This document shows, piece by piece, positions 1 to 5,424 of a DNA stretch of 5,424 bases. Under the pieces are notes generated by a model. That model was not told the origin of the DNA. It saw only the letters and a program-made list of their open reading frames with translations, and did not search any database. The position numbers and the translations under genes are program-made. The DNA comes from Deltaproteobacteria bacterium. GTDB taxonomy: Bacteria; Desulfobacterota; DSM-4660; Desulfatiglandales; B25-G16. The stretch's first letter is position 1. Every line of letters begins with the position of its first letter. The stretch covers positions 1 to 5,424 of the forward strand of contig JAFDHR010000176.1 of NCBI GenBank assembly GCA_019308645.1. The letters are read 5' to 3'.

Positions 1-17
1 GATGAGGATAGAAAGCC

Positions 18-1199
18 TTAAATCACCGATTGCGTATATTTCAATTTTTTCTCGGGGAGCATGGAGATCAGGAAAATTGTCAGGAGCGGTATTATTGCCA
101 GAAAGTAAAGAACCTCACGGATCGAAAAAATATCCGCAAGCTTCCCTGTCACAGGAGCCAGCATTCCTCCAAATCCGAAGGCCAACCCCATCATTAGACT
201 TGAGACCATCGATCTTCCCCGTGGAGCCAATTCCTGTGCCATTGCAACTCCGAGTGGCATGGTAGCCATAGAAAAAAATCCCGCTAAAAAAGCGCTCGCA
301 TATACCCAGTTGCCAGGAAGATAGAGAAGCAGGAACAGGCTGGGTGTTGCCAGGCCATGGGCGCAATAAAAAATGGGTTTATATCCAATTCTATCCGATA
401 GGTGACCGGCAAGAAGCCCGCTCATTGCTCCAGCCACTGTGAAGATAGAGACTATTGCTCCGATAGAAATGAGGGAATATCCTTCCTGTGCGTAAAGCAC
501 TGGTATAAAGCTTCTGAACGAGACACCGACAAAGGCTCGCAAAACCATCACCACCCAAAGCAGGATAATCGATTTCCATACTTCTCCCAATACTTCTTTG
601 ATTGAATGAATAAAGCCCAAATCTTTGAGTCCTTCACTCTGGGGTGAGGGCACGATCCTGAACAGAGGAATCATCACTGCCAGGCCAAAGATCATTGTGA
701 ATGGGGATATTTTTAGGCCGTAGGAACCCACCAGATAGGTGATAAAGAGTGGTCCCACCCCAAAGGCAAATGTCCCACCCACATTGAAAATTGACATGGA
801 AAATCCAAAATTCCGACCTGAGTATGTAGAGATCATACCGGCAACCGAAGGATGAAACATAGACGAACCGATGGATCCTATGGATATAACAAGAAGCAGC
901 ACCAGAAAACAGGGCGCTATTCCCACAAGAGGAATAAAGACGATAGCCAGAAGTGGACCACCCAGCACAAAGAAACGTGTTCGGTAGTGGTCTGCAAGGT
1001 ATCCTACGGAAGGTTGGACAATAAAGGCCAGAAAGCGGCTTATTCCTACGATTAGACCGACCTGTGCCAAAGTAAGAGCAAACTTCTCGACAAATACAGG
1101 AAGGAGAGGATTGATAAAAGAAGAGTAAAAATCACCAATAAAATGAATGAGTGTCAATCCAAATATTACTTTTATATCAGTAGTTTTTTGATCTTCCAT
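18..1199 (-). CDS. MFS transporter, Fsr (fosmidomycin resistance)-like
   Basis: This is a 393-residue, strongly hydrophobic protein with about 12 membrane segments, the usual size for a major facilitator permease of the inner membrane. MFS motif A is seen twice: GYLADHYRTR (about residues 66-75) in the loop after helix 2, and GHLSDRIGYK (about 265-274) in the matching loop of the second half. The sequence IGSIGSSMFHP (107-117) and the following SIFNVGG (136-142) recall E. coli Fsr, so the subfamily call is fairly good, although the substrate is unknown. Fsr relatives are usually drug or metabolite exporters. I chose the ATG at 1199. The frame stays open to a GTG at 1223, but that codon lies inside a terminator hairpin. 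No clear Shine-Dalgarno sequence precedes the ATG. It is the last gene in the window and follows the oxidoreductase operon on the same strand after a 125 bp gap. It may carry the substrate of that operon, but this is inference. Confidence 0.88.
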   Translation of the reverse strand: MEDQKTTDIKVIFGLTLIHFIGDFYSSFINPLLPVFVEKFALTLAQVGLIVGISRFLAFIVQPSVGYLADHYRTRFFVLGGPLLAIVFIPLVGIAPCFLVLLLVISIGSIGSSMFHPSVAGMISTYSGRNFGFSMSIFNVGGTFAFGVGPLFITYLVGSYGLKISPFTMIFGLAVMIPLFRIVPSPQSEGLKDLGFIHSIKEVLGEVWKSIILLWVVMVLRAFVGVSFRSFIPVLYAQEGYSLISIGAIVSIFTVAGAMSGLLAGHLSDRIGYKPIFYCAHGLATPSLFLLLYLPGNWVYASAFLAGFFSMATMPLGVAMAQELAPRGRSMVSSLMMGLAFGFGGMLAPVTGKLADIFSIREVLYFLAIIPLLTIFLISMLPEKKLKYTQSVI

Positions 1200-1212
1200 T
1201 ATATTAACAAAT

Positions 1213-1240
1213 AAAAAAACCACCCTCTGGTGGCTTTTTT
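1213..1240 (-). terminator. Intrinsic terminator after the oxidoreductase operon
   Basis: Read on the minus strand, an A-run is followed by GCCACC, a four-base loop AGAG, GGTGGT and a run of seven T. The GC core is 5 bp (1220-1224 with 1229-1233), extended by a G-T wobble and by six A:T pairs from the flanking runs. Because both strands end in a T-run, it could stop transcription in either direction. It lies 85 bp downstream of the stop codon of the Fe-S protein gene and only 13 bp before the MFS start codon, so it should separate most of the operon's transcription from the transporter. Confidence 0.75.
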
Positions 1241-1324
1241 ATTTCAATTTGCTAAGGAAAAGTTTGGGAGGCTTCTATCAAGGACAGAGTCGCAGCTTGA
1301 GCCCTCGGGTATGGACTTCGCAGA

Positions 1325-2479
1325 TCATGCCAGGGCCCTGGTAACAATCTCTGCCACATCCAAAACCTCTAATTTATCCTCCAGTTCTTCTATTTTAACC
1401 GCATCGTCCAGCATCTTGGCGCATTGTGGACAGGCAACAGCTATAATCTGCGCACCAGTATCAAGCGCTTCCCTTGCCCTGATTCTATTGGGACTGTCTT
1501 CACCTCCACCGAGTATATCGGTAAAGAAATTTCCTCCTCCACCTCCACAGCAGAAGGCATTTTCCCTGTTTTGATCCATCTCAATCAGCTCGACTCCGGG
1601 AATGGATTCCAGGATTGTTCTTGGGGCCTCGTATTCCCCATTATGTCTTCCTAAGTAACATGGGTCGTGATAGGTTATTGTGGCTTTATATTCCTTTAAT
1701 GGTATCTTTTTGGACATGATCAAGGGGGCAAGTATTTGAGTATAATGATATACTTCATTCTCTTCTTCAAGCCCTGGATAATCCTTTTTAAATGCATTAA
1801 AGGCATGGGGGTCGAGGGTGATGATCTTTTTTATACTAAGCTCTTTAAATAGGCTGATATTCTGTTCGGCCAGATATTGAAATAGGCCCATTTCACCAAG
1901 GCTTCTCACCTCATTTCCGTCACAAATTTCTCTGTTACCAAGAATTCCGATAGAGAGTCCAGCCTTAATAAGGATATTTCCCACTGCCCTGGAAATCTTT
2001 TTAGCCCGTTCATCATATGAGCCTACGCAACCGATATAAAAGAGATATTCCTGTGCATCATAGGTTTCTATAGCTGTTCCATCTGCCCATTTTCCCCTCT
2101 CCTCGGCTGGCTCCTTGTAAGGATTACCGCTGATGTTGATATTTTTCAGGTAATCCCTGACAGAAGGAGGTATGATCCCTTTGTTGACCATTTCTTCCCT
2201 GGCCGCAATGAAAATATTAACCAGATCATCACTGAATGTAAATACACAATGTTCGACACAGTTGGCACATGTGGCGCAGGAGAAAAGGATTTCCTGAAGG
2301 TGCTCGCTGTTTTTTATCTCACCATTGAGCCATGCCCGTATTAACCACATCCTGCCTCCAGGAGAGTATGTTTCAAAGGAAAACTTCCGGTACGATGGGC
2401 AGTTAAAATCGGCATAATCACTGGTAAATTTGCAATAACCACACCTAAAGCATCTATGTACTATTTCTTCATATTTCAT
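1325..2479 (-). CDS. GlcF/HdrD-like Fe-S protein with CCG domains
   Basis: This 384-residue soluble protein looks like an electron-transfer subunit of a flavin dehydrogenase. Two [4Fe-4S] ferredoxin-type motifs lie at the N-terminus: C10-x2-C13-x2-C16 with a distant C27-P, and C68-x2-C71-x2-C74-x3-C78. Two CCG (heterodisulfide reductase B/D-type cysteine-rich) regions follow. The second is intact: C274, C310-C311-G and C350-x2-C353, with spacings of 35 and 38 residues. The first keeps C151 and C186, but its CCG is CDG (186-188) and its CxxC has become DPHA (223-226), so three of five expected ligands are missing. The ATG at 2479 directly follows the TAG of the flavoprotein gene and has a good ribosome binding site, so translational coupling is likely. 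By family resemblance it should pass electrons from the flavoprotein to a quinone or thiol/disulfide-type acceptor; the actual partner is unknown. GlcF, LutA and HdrD are related families, and the sequence does not decide between them. Confidence 0.88.
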   Translation of the reverse strand: MKYEEIVHRCFRCGYCKFTSDYADFNCPSYRKFSFETYSPGGRMWLIRAWLNGEIKNSEHLQEILFSCATCANCVEHCVFTFSDDLVNIFIAAREEMVNKGIIPPSVRDYLKNINISGNPYKEPAEERGKWADGTAIETYDAQEYLFYIGCVGSYDERAKKISRAVGNILIKAGLSIGILGNREICDGNEVRSLGEMGLFQYLAEQNISLFKELSIKKIITLDPHAFNAFKKDYPGLEEENEVYHYTQILAPLIMSKKIPLKEYKATITYHDPCYLGRHNGEYEAPRTILESIPGVELIEMDQNRENAFCCGGGGGNFFTDILGGGEDSPNRIRAREALDTGAQIIAVACPQCAKMLDDAVKIEELEDKLEVLDVAEIVTRALA

Positions 2480-3862
2480 CTAAGTAACCTCCCAGTTTCC
2501 AGGATTCATAATTCCATTTGGATCTAAATTGTCTTTTATCATTTTCATGAGATTACGTGTGTTGGGATCCATCCGCTCAAGCGCCATCCTCTGTTCATTT
2601 ACAGTTGGTTTCCAAAAAATTCCACCGGCTGACAGGGCATACTCGCTGACCTCATGCAGTGCCTTTCTAACTCTTTCCATCATGTCAGGGTCTGCACGGT
2701 TGAATGTAAAGGCAAAACCAAACATCATAGAGTGACCTCTGCCTATAATCCTTGCCATAGCAGAATATGAAAGATCATATTTGGCGGCCAACTCCATTAC
2801 TTTTCTACTACACTCCGGATACCTTTCAACCAGTATAATTGGCCCAGAATATTCAAATCCGCCACCCTTTTTTACATCTGCAAATCTACTGACACTCTGT
2901 TGGGGCATTTCTAATAGTGTTGGCTTCATGACTGGTGGAACAGACATAAATCCACCGTCCTTACTCTTTATAAATCCATCAAGTGCATCCCAGATCATCT
3001 TTCTTTTAAACTCAAGTTCTTCATCTGTATCACCAGTTAGAAATATAGTTATATGGTGGTTATCTTTGAATATCATAGGCAGAGGCTGGGCAAAGATGTT
3101 TATATCTTCTACCATTTCAGTATGGGTAATCTCATAGATAATATCTGGGATAAGATCTTCTTTATCTGTAATAAATATTTCTACATCTCTCATCCTTTTT
3201 CTGGGATAGAGCTTAATTGCCACCTTGGTAATGATACCGGTAGCCCCAAACCATCCCAAAAATAATCCAGATAGATCTGGAAGTGGCGGCCCTTTTGAAA
3301 ACCACTCCTTGGATATTGAGCACGAGCCAATCTTGCAGATCTCTCCGGATGGCAATACTACTTCTAATCCTGTAACCATATCGGAATTGAAGCCATACTG
3401 TTGCGTTAGCCTTCCCTGGCCGTGTATCATTACGTTTGCCGCTATTGTTGCTGTTGCAGGAGCGTCAGGAATACTGTGCCGCAACCTGGGATAGTTTTTT
3501 TCTAAGTATGACTTCAATACCCCATGTGAGGTTCCTCCCTCAACTATCACATATCTTGCCTTTTCATTCACCTCAAGTATCTTATTCACCCTTTTCATAT
3601 CGATCACTATTCCCCCTTTTAAGGGAATAATCAGGCCAGTTAAAGCCATGCCTGCTCCCATAGGGACGAGGGGTATTTTTTCCTTGTTTGCAAGCCTCAC
3701 TATCTTTTGTATCTCCTCTGTAGTTTTTGGTACAACCACATAGTCTGGCTTATGGGCAGGCATCAAGCCAGGGTCTCGTGCATAGAAGTAGGCTTCTTCC
3801 TCTCTATCTGAGACATAATCTTCCCCCACTATCTCAGCCAGTGAAAGACGGATATCGCTCAT
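2480..3862 (-). CDS. FAD-binding oxidoreductase, VAO/GlcD type
   Basis: This 460-residue flavoprotein is of the vanillyl-alcohol oxidase / p-cresol methylhydroxylase fold (FAD_binding_4 domain), the usual size for GlcD or VAO enzymes. The FAD-binding part contains PMGAGMALTG (67-76) and GGIVIDMKRVNKI (83-95), HSIPDAPATATIAANVMIHG (129-148), then GLEVVLPSGE (165-174) and GWFGATGIITKVAIKLYP (203-220). The C-terminal cap ends in the family's typical LDPNGIMNPG (446-455). No signal peptide or membrane segment is seen, so it should act in the cytoplasm. The C-terminal region around GRGHSMMFGFAFTFNR (374-389) resembles VAO/PCMH enzymes more than D-lactate or glycolate dehydrogenases, and the metal-binding HxGDGN-like motif of the latter is not apparent. 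The substrate is therefore open: a 2-hydroxy acid, alcohol or phenol. It sits between two Fe-S protein genes, which probably accept its electrons. The ATG at 3862 is backed by GGAGGT eight bases upstream. Confidence 0.9.
   Translation of the reverse strand: MSDIRLSLAEIVGEDYVSDREEEAYFYARDPGLMPAHKPDYVVVPKTTEEIQKIVRLANKEKIPLVPMGAGMALTGLIIPLKGGIVIDMKRVNKILEVNEKARYVIVEGGTSHGVLKSYLEKNYPRLRHSIPDAPATATIAANVMIHGQGRLTQQYGFNSDMVTGLEVVLPSGEICKIGSCSISKEWFSKGPPLPDLSGLFLGWFGATGIITKVAIKLYPRKRMRDVEIFITDKEDLIPDIIYEITHTEMVEDINIFAQPLPMIFKDNHHITIFLTGDTDEELEFKRKMIWDALDGFIKSKDGGFMSVPPVMKPTLLEMPQQSVSRFADVKKGGGFEYSGPIILVERYPECSRKVMELAAKYDLSYSAMARIIGRGHSMMFGFAFTFNRADPDMMERVRKALHEVSEYALSAGGIFWKPTVNEQRMALERMDPNTRNLMKMIKDNLDPNGIMNPGNWEVT
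2486..2493 (-). promoter_or_regulatory. Ribosome binding site inside the end of the flavoprotein gene
   Basis: The minus strand reads GGGAGGTT six bases before the ATG at 2479. It overlaps the last codons (Trp-Glu-Val) of the upstream flavoprotein gene. This supports the chosen start and suggests coupled translation of the two subunits. Confidence 0.8.
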
Positions 3863-3870
3863 ATCATTAT

Positions 3871-3876
3871 ACCTCC
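3871..3876 (-). promoter_or_regulatory. Ribosome binding site of the flavoprotein gene
   Basis: GGAGGT on the minus strand stands eight bases before the ATG at 3862, in the 19 bp gap after the preceding gene. It fixes the start; a nearer ATG at 3867 (minus strand) would hit a stop after two codons. Confidence 0.8.
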
Positions 3877-3881
3877 GTTTG

Positions 3882-4895
3882 TTATTTTTCGCCTATGGCC
3901 ATCCTGCACAGGTCAATTATGTGAATTGGTTTAATCCCTTTTTTTGCCACCTTTTCGGACAGGGCATTTTGACATGCCGGGCAATTAAAAAAACAGTATT
4001 CAGCGCCACTATTTATCATATCATCTATATTCCGTGTCTGCACATCATGGCGCAGGTCATAACCAGAAAGCATACCAAGAATATCTCCACAGCAAAGGGC
4101 ATTTTCGTTTTGATATTTCCTGTCAACAAGTTCAGCGCCTATTAACTGCATAATATCAGCTACAAAATGATGTTTGTCAGAGGAAAGCCGAGATGAGCAG
4201 GGCCTCTGATAGGCAACCTTAATATCCAATGGCCTTATTTCATTACTTAATTCTTTTAATCTGTTATACAAATATTCAAAGTAATGAATGGGCTTGAAGG
4301 GGACCTCCATACCATATGCTGGAGCAAGTGATGTGAATGCGCCATAACACTCATCATGCATACATACAACCTCTTCAACGTCCAGTTTCCTGAAATTATC
4401 TATCACCTTAGGGAGCCTTTCCTTTATTATCGAGGTATTGGCAAAATGGATGTAGACAACATTACAGAAGAATTCCTGGCCAAAAATGTAGGAGGGCATA
4501 ACATCATCAAAGAGCCTACCCTGAACTAATTGCAAGAATTCAGGCATGAAACCGAAAGACAGGATCTTTTTCTTAATGTCTCCTATCTTAAATTTTCCCC
4601 GAGGCTCCCCAATATTGATCCACTGTTTCGTAATGGCCCTGGGTGCAGTAAGTATACCCTTTTCCTGTCTCATTTCGGTGATTAGATAGAAGGGATGATT
4701 TCCCCTTTTGCAATATTCCTCACAACCATAACATGTAACACAATCGTGTAGGACAAAAGAGTCCTTTCCTTCACTTATCTTCAAAATTTCTTCTTTTGCC
4801 CTATCTTTATCCAAATCTATATACTGACACTTGACGAGGCAGTCTACTGTTGGACAGGTTTTACAGAGCTTGTTATCGAATGTTAGCTCATACAT
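3882..4895 (-). CDS. HdrD/HdrB-like Fe-S protein with one CCG motif
   Basis: This is a 337-residue soluble Fe-S protein and the first gene of the operon. Two cluster motifs open it: C11-x2-C14-x4-C19-x3-C23, with wider spacing than a standard ferredoxin, and the ordinary C52-x2-C55-x2-C58-x3-C62. The C-terminal half has a complete CCG motif: C233, C268-C269-G and C305-x2-C308, with gaps of 34 and 35 residues as in HdrB/HdrD. In HdrB this motif type binds a non-cubane [4Fe-4S] cluster. The preceding half keeps only C178-x4-C183 (CMHDEC) in a fold-like segment ending PFKPIHYFEYL (199-209), without a CCG. This is the HdrC-plus-HdrB arrangement in one chain. It probably relays electrons between the adjacent flavoprotein and an acceptor, together with the second Fe-S subunit. 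The ATG at 4895 has an AGGGGGA ribosome binding site. The gene stops 19 bp before the flavoprotein gene. Whether it contacts the flavin directly or a terminal acceptor cannot be told. Confidence 0.85.
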   Translation of the reverse strand: MYELTFDNKLCKTCPTVDCLVKCQYIDLDKDRAKEEILKISEGKDSFVLHDCVTCYGCEEYCKRGNHPFYLITEMRQEKGILTAPRAITKQWINIGEPRGKFKIGDIKKKILSFGFMPEFLQLVQGRLFDDVMPSYIFGQEFFCNVVYIHFANTSIIKERLPKVIDNFRKLDVEEVVCMHDECYGAFTSLAPAYGMEVPFKPIHYFEYLYNRLKELSNEIRPLDIKVAYQRPCSSRLSSDKHHFVADIMQLIGAELVDRKYQNENALCCGDILGMLSGYDLRHDVQTRNIDDMINSGAEYCFFNCPACQNALSEKVAKKGIKPIHIIDLCRMAIGEK

Positions 4896-4898
4896 GTT

Positions 4899-4905
4899 TC
4901 CCCCT
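4899..4905 (-). promoter_or_regulatory. Ribosome binding site of the first operon gene
   Basis: The purine tract AGGGGGA on the minus strand ends three bases before the ATG at 4895. Some spacing to the GGGG core is short, but it is the only good candidate and supports this start. Confidence 0.65.
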
Positions 4906-4989
4906 TTAGCGGTTTAAGCAATTTTTTTCCTATCTGCGCTCAAACAATCGTAATCCTAAAATTTTATATGCTCATTTTTATGTGCCAAC

Positions 4990-5017
4990 AATATATTGAA
5001 TGGAATTTGTATGTCAA
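4990..5017 (-). promoter_or_regulatory. Sigma70-like promoter of the three-gene operon
   Basis: The minus strand shows a perfect -35 box TTGACA (5017-5012), a 16 bp spacer and a -10 box TATATT (4995-4990, five of six consensus bases). Transcription would start near 4983, giving a 5' leader of about 90 nt before the ATG at 4895. The -10 box lies within the 10 bp palindrome CAATATATTG (4989-4998). That palindrome could be part of an operator but is AT-rich and may be chance. No riboswitch-like fold was recognised in the leader. Confidence 0.6.
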
Positions 5018-5094
5018 GTTTCAAGATTTGTATTGCGAAAATCTGTTTAATCAGTTTCTAATAGTATTAAATGAAGTACACTGAGGCTGTGCGA

Positions 5095-5114
5095 GTATTA
5101 AGTAATACATGTAT
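5095..5114. promoter_or_regulatory. Overlapping inverted repeats upstream of the operon promoter
   Basis: GTATTA-AG-TAATAC (5095-5108) is a perfect 6 bp inverted repeat, and it overlaps the palindrome ATACATGTAT (5105-5114). The half AGTATTAA also occurs at 5063-5070, 31 bp away in the same orientation. The sites lie about 80-100 bp upstream of the -35 box, a position possible for an activator, but such AT-rich repeats arise easily by chance. Confidence 0.25.
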
Positions 5115-5197
5115 AACTTTACTTTTAGAAATAACATCATCTGCAAGTAATAAAAGATATTCAAAAAGGAAAGCCAATTGAAGCAGGAATTTACTGT

Positions 5198-5226
5198 TTG
5201 ACATATTGTAAATGGTAGCATACAAA
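5198..5226 (+). promoter_or_regulatory. Possible rightward promoter
   Basis: The plus strand has TTGACA (5198-5203), 17 bp, then TACAAA (5221-5226), four of six matches to a -10 box. It points away from the operon, toward the hairpin and the possible mobile element. No gene for it to drive is visible in the window, so it may be a chance match. Confidence 0.25.
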
Positions 5227-5253
5227 TTTGAAAAATTTAAAGGCAATGAAGCT

Positions 5254-5273
5254 CCCCGCAGCAAGCTGCGGGG
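5254..5273. repeat. GC-rich perfect hairpin, REP-like
   Basis: CCCCGCAGC (5254-5262) and GCTGCGGGG (5265-5273) form a perfect 9 bp stem around AA. There is no T-run on either side, so it is not a typical terminator. GC-rich extragenic hairpins of this kind often belong to dispersed families (REP or IS200/IS605-related). Only one copy is in the window, so the family assignment is inference. Confidence 0.5.
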
Positions 5274-5317
5274 TATCAAAGCGGAATTGCGCCGAAGCTA
5301 ACCCGTCTTCGCCCTAG

Positions 5318-5424
5318 GAGCCTGTCCGACAATTCACTGTTACAAAAAATAGGCCGTTGAAAATTGAGCCGGTTAGTCGAGCAGGCAGCTTTTTTTGAAA
5401 AATAGAGAAAAATATTCTGCTAAA
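5318..5424. mobile_element. Possible end of an insertion sequence, cut by the window
   Basis: The sequence starting GAGCCTGTCCGACAATTC at 5318 resembles terminal inverted repeats of DDE-type insertion sequences such as IS1182 or IS5 relatives, recalled from general knowledge and not checked. It is preceded by CTAG (5314-5317), which could be a target-site duplication. The 107 bp that follow have no recognisable coding start, as expected for the non-coding end of an element whose transposase would lie beyond 5424. The opposite end is not in the window. Confidence 0.25.

Larger units (their letters stand above)
4896..5424. other. Gene-free upstream region of 529 bp
   Basis: No protein gene is supported here. 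From left to right it holds the operon's leader and promoter (4896-5017), AT-rich DNA with small inverted repeats (5018-5245), a GC-rich hairpin (5254-5273) and a possible insertion-sequence end running off the window (5318-5424). Base composition shifts sharply from AT-rich to GC-rich near 5251, which suggests a different origin for the right end. Confidence 0.7.

Noticed and set aside
1200..1223. N-terminal extension of the MFS protein from a GTG at 1223
   Set aside because: The extra eight codons lie in the terminator hairpin and its T-run, with no ribosome binding site; the ATG at 1199 gives a normal Fsr-like length.
1230..1574. 114-codon plus-strand frame rich in Ser and Pro
   Set aside because: It is antisense to the Fe-S protein gene, whose cysteine motifs prove the minus-strand reading.
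5004..5228. 10 bp inverted repeat AATTTGTATG (5004-5013) and CATACAAATT (5219-5228)
   Set aside because: It does not extend beyond 10 bp, is AT-rich and 205 bp apart, so chance is a sufficient explanation.
5067..5279. 70-codon open frame on the minus strand
   Set aside because: It begins in the GC-rich hairpin, runs through AT-rich non-coding DNA, has no ribosome binding site or recognisable domain, and lies upstream of the operon promoter.
5284..5314. Imperfect hairpin around CGAAG and CTTCG
   Set aside because: Only five contiguous pairs form and there is no T-run, so it does not qualify as a terminator or structured RNA.
5246..5317. 23-codon frame on the plus strand starting MKLPAASCGV
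   Set aside because: It is made of the hairpin repeat itself and is too short to support; a repeat explains it better.

Overview
The window reads as a bacterial chromosome segment with moderate to low GC content. It most resembles an anaerobic, respiratory or syntrophic bacterium of the Desulfobacterota (former Deltaproteobacteria) type. That placement is an inference from the gene content: cysteine-rich CCG-domain Fe-S proteins paired with a flavin dehydrogenase. No rRNA or other marker gene is present to confirm it.

All four convincing genes lie on the minus strand, so the story runs from right to left. From 5424 to about 4896 there is no gene. This stretch holds a possible end of an insertion sequence at the right edge, a strong GC-rich hairpin of repeat type, AT-rich DNA with small palindromes, and a good sigma70-like promoter (TTGACA-N16-TATATT, 5017 to 4990). 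The promoter points into a compact three-gene operon: (1) an HdrD/HdrB-like Fe-S protein (4895-3882); (2) after 19 bp, a VAO/GlcD-type FAD-binding oxidoreductase (3862-2480); (3) directly abutting (TAG then ATG), a GlcF/HdrD-like Fe-S protein (2479-1325). A bidirectional-looking intrinsic terminator follows (1240-1213). A Fsr-type MFS transporter (1199-18) lies just beyond it.

The three operon genes probably form one soluble electron-transfer dehydrogenase. The flavoprotein would oxidise an unidentified organic substrate (a hydroxy acid or a related alcohol or phenol). The two Fe-S proteins, each with a pair of ferredoxin-type clusters and one intact CCG motif, would carry the electrons to a quinone, a heterodisulfide or another acceptor. 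The MFS protein may move the substrate or a related compound, but the terminator means co-transcription cannot be assumed.

The most unusual points are the decayed first CCG motif in the GlcF-like subunit, the lack of any CCG in the first half of the HdrD-like subunit, and the pairing of a VAO-like oxidase with two CCG proteins. I did not find convincing evidence of a completely new kind of system.
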